NCBI GenBank assembly: GCA_033977485.1 | Contig: CM066994.1 | Location: 27,806,681 to 27,870,680, forward strand | Length of the DNA: 64,000 nucleotides | Origin: Hydrangea macrophylla | Taxonomy: Eukaryota > Streptophyta > Magnoliopsida > Cornales > Hydrangeaceae | Direction: 5' to 3' | In this document: positions 1 through 9,708 of the stretch, piece after piece | Layout of the letters: the number at the start of each line of letters is the position of its first letter | Numbering within the stretch: position 1 is the stretch's first letter | Translations under genes and position numbers: made by a program | The notes under the pieces: generated by a model | Databases searched by the model: none | Told to the model about the DNA's origin: nothing | Seen by the model: the letters and a program-made list of their open reading frames with translations, nothing else

Positions 1-821
1 ACTTTCATTAATTCTAAACCCGTTAGAAATGACTAAGTTGTCAAATTTTTCGTGCCATTGTTTAGGAGCTTGTTTAAGTCCATAAAGAGACTTATCTAAC
101 TTGCAAACTTTATTCTCTTGACCCGGGACTAAAACCCTTCGGGTTGATCCATGTAAATTTCTTCATCTAAATCACCATTCAAGAAAGTAGTTTTAACATC
201 CATTTGATGTACTACTAAATTATGCACAGAAGCTAAAGGAATTAGTACTCTAATGGAAGTTATTTTCGTGACAGGCGAATAAGTATCAAAGAAATCTATA
301 TTCTCTCGTTGTCTATAACCCTTGGCCACCAGGCGGGCTTTATATTTATCAATAGAACCATCGGGTTTCAATTTCTTTTTAAGAATCCACTTACACCCAA
401 TTGGTTTACAACCAGGTGGTAAGTCAACTAGGTGCCAAGTACCATTGGACTCAAGGGAGTCCATCTCATCATTTATGGCTTCTTGCCAAAAGTTGGCATC
501 TATAGATGATAAAGCTTCTTGGAGAGTGTTAGGATCCTCCTCAACATTATAAGTATAAAAATTAGACCCAAAGTCCTTAGCTATTCGGGCCCTTTTACTC
601 TTTCTAGGTTCTATATCATATTCATTAGATTCTGCTGGTTTAGGCATATCACTAGATGTCATACCCCCACTATTTCTCGATTTAAACGGAAATTTATTCT
701 CGAAAAAATCAACATCAATTGATTCTATTATAACATGATTTTTCAAGTCATAAAATCTATAGGCTTTACCATTAATAGCATATCCAATAAAGACACTCGT
801 ATGCTCTACTAGCAAGTTTAG
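1..821 (-). pseudogene. Ty1/copia reverse transcriptase, N-terminal half (copia-1)
   Basis: This is the continuation of the copia polyprotein whose gag to integrase part lies at 4612-6717. It covers the linker after integrase and the first half of reverse transcriptase, with the family motifs GCKWILKKK, YKARLVAKGY, HQMDVKTTFLNG and DQPEGF. Just after PEGF (about position 127) a one-base loss turns the frame into TAG. The next frame continues with [13 protein letters not shown] to the window edge. The YVDD active site would lie beyond the left end. The right edge is the TTTAG duplication made by the 822-4611 insertion. Family assignment is firm. The copy is non-functional. Confidence 0.9.
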
Positions 822-1479
822 TGTCACACCCCGACGTAGGATAAATAAGAAAAGCGTTTAATTTCCTTTATGGACCCGTAGGTCGCGACAGTTTGAAGGA
901 TCGATTCCATCCCAAACGTCGAACAACAAAACATAATAATCAGAGCAGAGCAATCAAGGCTTACAAAAGTTTTACTAACTTATTACATCTTACGATACGG
1001 GGTCAACTAAGGCACAGACCGCCTTAACACAAAACAATAACTTATCATCTATTACAGTCATCCTTATAACCAAAGAGTTTAAAACTTAAAACATATAACT
1101 TAAATATGCAATGATGATAACAGTTTCTCTTCCAAAAGCAGCCGTTCTCAATTAGCATAGTCATAAGATTCCTCCTGATTATAACCTGAAAAGCCTGAAC
1201 AAGAATGTCCAGGACGCATCAACGTCATCAGCTTCAAGAAGCTGGTGAGTATTAAAAACATAACTTTAAATGTAAAACATACTCATTTACAAATTTTTCC
1301 TTTTTAAGTTTGTAAAAAAAAAATCAACGGTTTCACCACGGAAAGAATTCAATTATAAAACAACGGGGAAAGTAATTAAAAGTCGTTCATTCATTAAAAC
1401 ATATGATCGTGCATGAGACAATGCACCACACTCATCTTACTGACTCTTTTTTCTCGACGAACACAACAACCCACTATCT

Positions 1480-1905
1480 CACTCCAGTATCTTTGAAACA
1501 CTAAGGTAGCCACACTTTAGCAACGGGGTGCCAGGGAATGTCCAGTTTGCCTCACACTTTGGTCTGGGGTACGAGGGAGTATCCAATGCCTCACACTTTG
1601 AATACCTAAACTGCCATGCAAATACCGGAGGAACCCTCACGCAGTATCCAGACTCGGGTATCAGGGAGTGTTCGTAGGCCACACTTTAGCACTACCATGG
1701 GTGCCAGGGAGTGTCCAAGTTCGGCATCACACACTTTAATGCTACCATGGGCGCCAGGGAGTGTCCAAATTTGCCACCATCGCATTACAAAGATACTCTC
1801 ACCGCAATCTCAACACGTCACACTTTGGTACACCATAACCAGGGAGTGTCCACCACACAATCTCAATCTCAATCTCAATTTCATACTCTTTCCTCACTGA
1901 CCATT
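1480..1905. repeat. Degenerate tandem repeat inside the 3.8 kb insertion
   Basis: Units of roughly 50-65 bp share a core like GCCAGGGAGTGTCC followed by CACACTTTA. At least six imperfect copies are visible. Small ORFs here are repeat by-products. Confidence 0.75.
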
Positions 1906-2164
1906 ACTCTTTTCCACACTGACTGACACCCACATGCATGTACCACTGACTCCACATGTATGTCATGAAATTTAAACATAAAGGAATTCGCTGAATTAAA
2001 GGAACAACGTACGTACGGGGATCGATAAGTCATAAGACATTGTTTTAATCTTTTTCAACATAACCAATAGTATTCTGTTTTAATAAAATTCCCAAACAGA
2101 ACCTTAACGGTCCTTTAAAATTAATCTAAACAGTCCCTTATACAAAAACACACAAAAACCAGAA

Positions 2165-2450
2165 ACTGCCAGAAGTCGCGCGCGTGGGCCGCTCGCGCGA
2201 TCTGCCTAATTTTCATTTTATTATAAAAACCTTTCTTTCTGCCTGAAATTAGCCACCTCGCGCGCGCGGGTCGCTCGCACGAAAGGTCACTCGCGCGGCC
2301 CTCGTTCGCGCGACCTGCTCATTTTTCATTTTCTATATAAAGCTTTTCTGTCTGCCCAAAAACACGAAGCTCGCGCGCGCGGGTCGCTCGCGCGAAAGGT
2401 CGCTCGCGCGGGCCGCTGGCGCGATGCTCGCTCGTGCACGCGAGATGAAG
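2165..2450. repeat. CGCG-rich repeated block
   Basis: The motif TCGCTCGCGCG recurs with CGCGCGCGGG, giving a GC-rich, CpG-dense island inside otherwise AT-rich sequence. It lies downstream of the minus-strand TATA box of the same insertion, so it would fall in the U5 or leader part. Confidence 0.7.
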
Positions 2451-3073
2451 CAGAGACTTCGTCTTCTTCGTCAGAACTGCTCTGTTTCAGTTTTCAGGGC
2501 TCTTTTGACCCATTTCCGAATCCGGAAGTAAAAAAGGCATGTAATATATGAAAATCTTTGTTTTTCAATGAGGATTAAGAATCTATAACCAATTTTACAT
2601 GAATCAATCTATAACTCAAGAATTTTATGAAAAGATAAAAGATCACAAAACTAATTTTCTTATATACTTTTGTCATGTGAATGAATTAGGCTCTAAAACT
2701 TCAAACATAGTATATATGATGTATAATCTTTCATAATCATCTCTGAAAACGGATTTTGGTTAAGTTTGAAAAATCCAAGTTTCTAAGCTTTGAAATTCCA
2801 ACGTGTGATCATCAATGGAGATTAACGATTACATACACTCAAGTAGTAACTAAGCATGAATTACATTGGGAGTGAGTTAATAATACTCACTGATGATAAG
2901 GATAAAGAGAGTGTGTTGAGAAAGAAGTAGCAATACAAGAATCCAATTGAAGCTTGGCTATGGAGATATAAGTTCTTCTTCTCTCTAAAATTTCTGTCTA
3001 TATGAAGTTCTCTCTAATTCTCTGTGTTTTGAACTTGTGCAGAATGAGAATGTGTGTGAGATAGTGTATAGCA

Positions 3074-3084
3074 TATATATATAG
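3074..3084 (-). promoter_or_regulatory. TATA box of the 3.8 kb LTR
   Basis: On the minus strand CTATATATATATG is followed by a pyrimidine- and A-rich leader with several TCTCTC runs, as in plant LTR promoters. It is the best evidence for the orientation of the insertion. Confidence 0.5.
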
Positions 3085-3459
3085 AAGCCAAAGTTTGTGA
3101 ACTTGGGCTCCAAGTTGTTTCCTTGATACTCAACAAATGAGTAGATTATCTAATAAACTAAATACACATCACATAAAATCTGATATACACTACGTATGTG
3201 TATAATTACAGATTGTATGAGCTCTATGCCAATGCCAAGGGTCAAGTATAGGTATGTAGGGGTTCATTTAGAGGTGTTTGGGAAAATTAAATGGGACAGT
3301 CAGAGATATATCCCTTGTCAATTAAAAATTTAACAAAAAGTACCTTCAATATCTGCATTTAATCAAAAGTCCCTGATCTTTGTCAAAAGGACAAAACTGA
3401 CATGCACCTAAACATTTCCCACATTTTCCCTACTCTCGCCCAATTTTCACGCGACATGC

Positions 3460-3950
3460 TTTTGCAGCCACTCATACGGTATGAGCACTGTACCGTATGA
3501 TATTCTAAATTCAAAAAATACTTTACAACTTTAAATCTCCATAACTTTTGACATACAACTTCATTTTTCTCAAATTTTATACCGTTGAAATCGTGTCGAC
3601 GAGAGCTACAAAACTAGTACCATTATTGATATGTTTTGAGCAAAAAAAAAAAATCAAAATCTTACATGCCTTGTGTAATTGAAAGTTTTGTGAAATTTCA
3701 CAAAACTACTTTTGTGAAATTTCACAAAACTCTATTTTTTTTTCAAAATTTCTTCAAATTGAAAAAAAAAAAAAATTTGCTCAAAACATATCAACAATGG
3801 TACTAGTTTTGTAGCTCTCGTCGACACGATTCCAACGGTATAAAATTTGTAACAAACGGAGTTGTAGATCAAAGGTTATAGAGGTTTAAAATTTTAAAAT
3901 ATGTTTTGAAATAAAGAATGTTACGGTGCAGCCACTCACACCGTGTGAGT
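3460..3950. repeat. Long imperfect foldback with palindromic centre
   Basis: The left arm (about 3460-3640) and right arm (about 3770-3950) are inverted copies. For example, CGTGTCGACGAGAGCTAC at about 3595 faces GTAGCTCTCGTCGACACG at about 3815. Both outer ends carry GCAGCCACTCA. The loop holds two nearly adjacent palindromes: AGTTTTGTGAAA plus its complement at 3684-3707, and a second at 3710-3729. Confidence 0.85.
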
Positions 3951-4611
3951 GGCTGGAAGTTTGGAGAGAGCGCGTGGGGCTTTGGTCACCAAAATTCCTA
4001 ACTTTGCCTTACAAGGACTTTTGACTAAAGATCCAAAAAAACGACTACTTCATACTTTTTGGCCATTTAATTAAGGATTGAAGTCTAATTTTCCCAAATT
4101 AAATTATGGCCTAAACACTACACACACCAATCAAGCATAGCCAAACAAGGCACTAACCAATGATTAGTTTGCCATAAATGGAAATAAAGTGTATGTCACA
4201 TCTATCTTTACATCACTTCCAAAATCTGTGGAAGTTTAACACAGAGTGGACAGTTTTAAACATAAACTGGTATTTTCGTGACACGGTGTTCATCACAAAA
4301 ATACAGAAAATTCATTTTATCGAAAGAAACAATTTCCGATTTTATAAAAATACAGTTTGTGTTAAAAGAATTTATTTTCACCGTTTTTTAAAATACAGTT
4401 TTAAAATCCACCACAGGTGTTATTAAATTTTTTTTTTACAGAAATCGAAATTTGGCCCCAACAGTAATTTCAATAGCAACTAAATCAAAATTTAACATGT
4501 GAGAATTAAATTAAGAACAGACAATATCACATGAATTTAATTATGACAATGCCATTACAAATTAAATATGAAAATGTAATTTAAAATTAAATGGAAATGC
4601 AAGTTGTTACA

Positions 4612-5790
4612 TTTAGACCTTTTAGGGTCTGGAATACACACATAAGCTAAACACCCCCAAGTACGAAAATAAGACACATTTGGTTTCTTATTCTTCCAAA
4701 GTTCATAAGGGGAAATTTTAGTTTTAGAGCTAGGAACTCTATTTAGACATAACAAACAGTTAAGAGAATTTCCCCCCACCAGTATGACGATGCACCCGAA
4801 CTAAGTAATACGGATACTATAAGCTCGGTGTAAGTCCTATTTTTCCTCTCAGCTTTTCCATTCATTTCGGGGGAATAGGGAGCTGTTTTCTCGTGAACAA
4901 TACCATGAGATGCATATAACGTTATAAATTCATTAGTGTCATATTCACTACCTCTGTCACTACGGAACCTCTTAATCTTCCGATTAAATTGATTTTCAAC
5001 TTCAGTTAAGAAATTTTTGAAAAAAATCAATTGCTTCACTTTTAATTTTCATAAGATAAACAAAAGAATAATTCGAACAATCATCAATAAAAGTAATAAA
5101 ATATCTTTTACCATTTCTGGTTAAAGTACCCTCAAATTCACATATATCGGAATGAATTAAGTCTAGAGGTTCAGATTCCCTAATGACAGATTTTTGTGGT
5201 GTTTTAGTAATTTTCGCTTGACTACAATATTCACATTTATCAAAATCACTCATAGATAATTCAGGAATAAAACCTAAACTACTCATATTTTTAATGAAGC
5301 GTTTGTTAATATGACAAAAACGACCATGCCAAACATTAAAAGAAGAAAGCATGTAAGCAGAAGTAGAAATTTTATTCATCTCAACATTAAGCTTAAACAT
5401 TCCATCAGTGGCATAACCCTTGCCTACAAAAATACCATTTTTAGTAAGGGTAAACAAATCTGCCCCTATAGTTTGGGTAAACCCAGCCTTATTGAGGAGA
5501 TAGTCAGAAACCAAATTCTTTCTCATCTCTGGAGTGTGAAGCACATCCCTAAGGATGACCGTCTTCCCAGAGGTAAACTTCAGCTTAACCTCACCAGTGC
5601 CAGTAACAACTATGGAGTGGGAGTCACCCAACAACACTCTCTTATCCTCAATCTCAGAATAAGTTTTGAACACAGAAAGATCATAGCAGACATGGCGAGA
5701 AGCACCAGTGTCTACCCACCACCCCTCGGATCCACCAATCATGTTGATCTCAGAGATCATAACAATTAATTGCTCTTCGGCTAGGTTCGC
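4612..5790 (-). pseudogene. Ty1/copia protease and integrase (copia-1)
   Basis: Protease motif WWVDTGASRH lies at the start, followed by the GAG-pre-integrase region (HGRFCH, CEYCSQAK) and the integrase core: HSDICEF, RSDRGSEY and the KAERKNRT glutamate. It is in the same frame as gag but separated from it by one TAG at 5791-5793. Two single-base indels disrupt it. An extra base in a T-run near 5025 shifts the frame, and a compensating loss near 4755 precedes LNRVPSSKTKISPYELW. It ends at DPKRSK, where the 3.8 kb insertion interrupts the polyprotein. The copy is dead. Confidence 0.9.
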
Positions 5791-6717
5791 CTAAGGAGCA
5801 GGACGACGCCTATTCCGGCAGTTCCGGGACATATGACCAGGTTTTCCACAATCAAAGAAAATCATCCGTCCGGAACTGTCATATCTTGAGGGGGGTAAAT
5901 TCTTATTTTGATATTGCTGAGGAATCTGACTCTGAACATTGTTGTTGCGATTCTGAGCAATATTGTTGTTGTGACTCTGAGCTCGGTTGTGGTTCCGGTT
6001 TTGAAATTTTATATTTTTGCGACTTGGTTTCAAAACAACAGAAGTTTTATTTTTGTTAAAATTTGGAGTGTTCTTGTGGTTGTTAACAACTAGAACCTCC
6101 TCGTTCAAATCATTTTTCCTTGCTTCTTCCTCAATTCGAAGCCGAGTAATTAAACTTTCTAAAAAAAATTCTTTATTTTTGTGACGAAGAGTATTTTTAA
6201 AATCCTTCCAACTAGGGGGCAGCTTGTCAATAATAACGGCCACTTGAAATTGATCATCTAATTTTATACCCTCGGAGACAATATTATGAGCAATTTGTTG
6301 GAGCTCGTGGGATTGTGCTTCAACGGATTTGTCATCCGTCATTTAGAATTTTAAGTAGCGACTAATTGCAAATTTCTGGGTCCCGGCTTTCTCCATGTCA
6401 TATTTCTTTTATAGGGTGTCCCAAAGATCTTTGGCGGTTTTACTACTAGAGTAGTAATCATAGAGAGCATCAGACAACCCATTTAAAATGTAATTTTTAC
6501 AAAGAAAATCATTTTCAACCCAAGTTTCAGCAGCTCGAATTTGAACCAAAGTGGGGTTCTCGGGTTCAACAAGTTTTTCAGAAGTAGTAAAAGAAGCGAC
6601 CTTTTTCGTTGTTAAAAAGAAAAGCATTTTTTGTCTCCATCTTTTAAAATGCAGCCCTTCAAACATAAAAGGCTTGTTAAGGTCAGGGGACTTGGAGGAA
6701 GATGAACCAGAATCCAT
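5791..6717 (-). pseudogene. Ty1/copia gag (copia-1)
   Basis: The ATG at 6717 opens MDSGSSSSKSPDLNKPFMFE and the UBN2-type gag domain. The frame stays constant to 5791 but is cut by TAA at 6409-6411 and TAA at 6343-6345. Both sit where the family normally has glutamine, so CAA-to-TAA is likely. The zinc knuckle near the C-terminus reads FFDCGKPGHMSRNC: its first cysteine position is phenylalanine, so the CX2CX4HX4C box is broken. A TAG (5791-5793) separates it from protease. Confidence 0.88.
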
Positions 6718-7440
6718 GACAGATAAAACGTCTTAAAATTGTTGAAACTAAAGTTGGGAGTATAGAACAATATTACCGGTAAATAGAATCCGTAAAAATT
6801 TCTTTGGGTTGAGTCGCGGGTCTCGCTCTCTTTAAGACGTTTCGCGGCTTTGCCCAAATTGTGCAAGCAGTTCGTCAAATTGCCACGTCGTCCCCAGGAT
6901 AAAACAGCCCAGAAGTCTTCTCTGTCTCAATTTATTTTTGCACGAAAATAAATTGGAAAACCAAACACCTTTTCGGATGGACCGCTCGGAAACAAGAGAA
7001 TGAAAATGATATAGAGCCCTCAAAGATAATATATAATATACAAAGAAAACTAAACTCACTAAATATATATATATATATTTTCAAACACTAGCTGACAAAA
7101 AACTTGGCTTTTTGGAAGTACAAAGATTGATTTTTTCTTTTATATCAAATGCATAGTGCATGCTCAACCTTTTATAGGCTTATAATCTAAACGTTGGGGG
7201 CTGGCATTAAAACCATAAAACTTCCCGTTGGGAATTTAAAGGCCTAGACGTTGGCCAGTTTATTTATTGAAGAAATTGGTCATGTGTTGCTTTTAAAAAA
7301 CATGAGAAATAGGAGAAATCTATTATAGTTTTATTGTAATTTTCAAATGACTTTTCAAAACAAATGTATAAATAGTTTCTCTTAATTAATTTTTTCTTAA
7401 TACACTCGTACATGTATATTAATATATAACAATCATTTAT
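6718..7440 (-). mobile_element. Probable 5' LTR and leader of copia-1
   Basis: Upstream of gag on the minus strand lies a TATA box (CCTATAAAAGG, 7168-7178), an AT run at 7060-7078 and a leader up to 6718. I found no convincing TGGTATCAGAGC primer site and no clean TG...CA end, so the LTR borders are not fixed. The right side meets the FAR1-like relic near 7410-7440. Confidence 0.45.
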
Positions 7441-7991
7441 GACAAAGACGTGGGTTTAGCTTCATGTAGTTGCAAAAAATTTGAGGGCTCAGGTATCCCA
7501 TGCAGGCACATTTTGGCATATTTGAACAAGATGCATGATTTGGATAAATTGCCCGATCATTACATTATAAAAAGGTGGACTAAATTTGCAAAATCTGGGC
7601 TAGTTTTGGATGATGTTGGTATGCAAATTACTAATAACAAATCATTTTTGATGAACCATAGTCAATTAATTCAATTTTTTTAGTGTACTTGATAAGGCTC
7701 TTGAAAGTGAAGAAACAACCAAGGTCTACACCGATGGTATGGGTCGAGTACTTGAACAAATTAATGAAATAGCTGGATGTGGTACAAGTGTACGAGTTTC
7801 TAGTGAGCGATTTAATCAAATGGTTGGTTGTGGCACAAGTTTACGGGTTTCCCAAAGTTATGAACAAAGTTACCATGAACTAGTCAAGTAATGGCAAAAG
7901 GGTGTGGAAAAAGGCTCAAGAGAGTAAAAGAAAAGGCAATAGGGAGGGCCAAAAAATGTAAAGGCAGACGTTGTTAGAGATGTGGCAAAGT
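7414..7991 (+). pseudogene. FAR1/FRS-like protein, C-terminal part, 5' fragment
   Basis: The frame reads through a SWIM zinc finger (CSCKKF...GIPCRHILAYL), then YIIKRWTKFAK, typical of FAR1-related sequence and MULE-derived transcription factors. A slip in the T-run near 7675-7683 shifts the frame. The next frame continues SVLDKALESEE and later MAKGCGKRLKR and AKKCKGRRC, the usual basic C-terminus before a terminal zinc knuckle. A TAG sits in the knuckle. The copia-2 element is inserted in that knuckle, and AAAGT (7987-7991) is the left copy of its target duplication. FAR1 proteins are nuclear regulators domesticated from MULE transposases. Whether this was a host gene or a transposase is undecided. 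Confidence 0.75.
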
Positions 7992-8456
7992 TGTTATTTC
8001 AGGGGACTTTTAGTCCCATATTAGTGGCCCACTAGTCTCCTATTTAGATTGGATTCCATTATGTTTATTAGCCAATAGGAAAATATGCCTTAGTTAATAT
8101 GAATAATTAATTAATTAATTGGGATAATATAGAAAACCATGATGGAACGGTTTTCTTAAAAGACAGTTATTCACATGGCCCTTCTCTCCTCTATTAAAGG
8201 CACAAAACTTCCCCTTGGAAGTAACGTCCATCAATTTACAGTATTATGGTTTTGTGCATATTGAGAGACAGAGAGAAGAAGTCATTTGAAGATTTGATTT
8301 ATCAAGGGGTTTCAATCACTGTCTCTATCAATCGACAATGGCAAACAACGGTACGCATATAGTTTTAGTATTTGATAGATCTTGAGATATATTAGATTCA
8401 AGATCCATAAATTTTCCGTATGATAGTATGAAGTTTATCAATAAAAACAATTTACA
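7992..8456 (+). repeat. copia-2 5' LTR (465 bp)
   Basis: It starts TGTTATTTCAGG and ends ATTTACA. It contains a TATA-like CTATTAAAGG near 8192 and a polyadenylation-like AATAAA at 8440-8445. It also contains an ATG at 8338-8340 that probably starts the gag reading frame after splicing. Confidence 0.93.
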
Positions 8457-8458
8457 GT

Positions 8459-8470
8459 TGGTATCAGAGC
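8459..8470 (+). promoter_or_regulatory. Primer-binding site, initiator tRNA-Met
   Basis: TGGTATCAGAGC lies 2 bases after the 5' LTR. It is complementary to the 3' end of plant initiator tRNA-Met, the usual copia primer. Confidence 0.95.
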
Positions 8471-8660
8471 AAGTATTTTGAATCAATATATCTTGGAATA
8501 AATTTTTAAGAACGATTACATAACAATTTTGTGAGTAATCAGTAACCGTATGCCGTACTGTTTCGTAACTCTCAGATCTATAACTATGTTTACAGTTTGC
8601 ATACATATATGTTATGGGCGGTATTATGATTTACGATGCCAATAAATGTGTATATATTTT

Positions 8661-8760
8661 AGTACATATGTTATCACTTTGTTTAATCTTTGATATGACG
8701 TCAAATTGGAAGTACATATGTTATCACTTTGTTTAATCTTTGATATGACGTCAAATTGGA
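8661..8760. repeat. Exact 50 bp tandem duplication in the copia-2 leader
   Basis: Positions 8661-8710 and 8711-8760 are identical, beginning AGTACATATGTTATCAC. Exact identity points to a recent duplication. Confidence 0.95.
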
Positions 8761-9708
8761 AGGACAGGATGCATGATTGCATCCACTTCAAATTTACTTT
8801 AATCAATTGGTAAGGATACTGACTCCATCAAAGAAAATCGTGAGAATATATATTGATTATCCCATTGTATTGTGATCATGTGCATGTGATTAAAGTATCT
8901 GATATTTAATGCATTTGCAAATACTTTTGGACTACATTGATGGTTACATGGTATAAGTGTAGTTATTAGTTTGGCTATTGTGTTGGTACCCAATTAAGTT
9001 AACCTATTTCCAAATGATTACTTAGATTTGGGAATTGTAGATATTGATATGAATTAATTCATTTGGTTTACTTATTGGGTTACACTCTTAACTTATATGC
9101 TAACTGAATTATAGATTTATAATATATATATATATAAAATTAAGAGTTATTACTAATTATTCATCATTGAATAGATTTCAATCACATAAAGGAAAGTTTA
9201 ATGTAATTAAATAACAACTCTAATAAAAGGGTTAGAGAATATTGTTGGTTATTTATATTTATAGGGTTTATTAATTTGGTAGTCACCAAAGTGACCTAGG
9301 TTAGTGAGCCTTATGAATATAGAATTACATGAAAGACTAGTCATTAAGGGTGACATAAAAGACAACAATATTCTCAATGGCAGTCATAGTTAGGAGATTG
9401 GGACTAGCCCAAAGGAGAGTCACTTTCAACTAACTATGAACTGGATAGGGTAATGTAAATTGTGTCATTTAGTAGTGTAGAATTGGATACCCAAAGGTAA
9501 CATAACTAACTAGTAGGTGGCATAAATTACATTAGACCTATATAGGTGATAATATTTTGCACCTAAAGAGTGGACACTAGATATGCAAAGGTTTTCATCC
9601 AAAGGTGGAACCGATGTGTTATCAATAGTTTATCTATTTAGAATTTAGAATTCTATATTATGGATAGACTCAAGGCCTTAACGTGAGCATTGTCCTATTT
9701 TATTTCAG

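Larger units (their letters stand above)
822..4611 (-). mobile_element. 3.8 kb LTR-type insertion (solo LTR or non-autonomous element) inside copia-1
   Basis: The insertion starts TGTCACACCCCGACG and ends AAGTTGTTACA (TG...CA ends on both strands). It is flanked by TTTAG at 817-821 and 4612-4616, a 5 bp target duplication. Removing it rejoins the copia-1 integrase and RT parts. No retroviral protein is readable inside, and no internal direct repeat marks two LTRs. A solo LTR of a large-LTR element is therefore the simplest reading. A non-autonomous element remains possible. The minus strand carries a TATA box and leader-like sequence, so I orient it minus. The interior holds degenerate tandem repeats, a CGCG-rich block and a long foldback. 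Confidence 0.82.
8338..9708 (+). other. Predicted LTR-encoded gag first exon and 1.36 kb leader intron
   Basis: The 5' LTR has ATGGCAAACAACG at 8338-8350 followed by GT (8351). The gag frame at 9709 follows a polypyrimidine tract ending TTTCAG (9708). Joining 8350 to 9709 gives an in-frame start (Met-Ala-Asn-Asn-Val) directly into the gag domain. The unspliced gag frame has no ATG at its start; its open frame begins at a TTG. The intron removes the primer-binding site, so spliced RNA would serve translation only. This is an inference from frame and splice signals. Confidence 0.55.

Noticed and set aside
6832..7059. 75-residue minus-strand frame upstream of copia-1 gag
   Set aside because: It lies in the LTR or leader region and has no recognisable domain.
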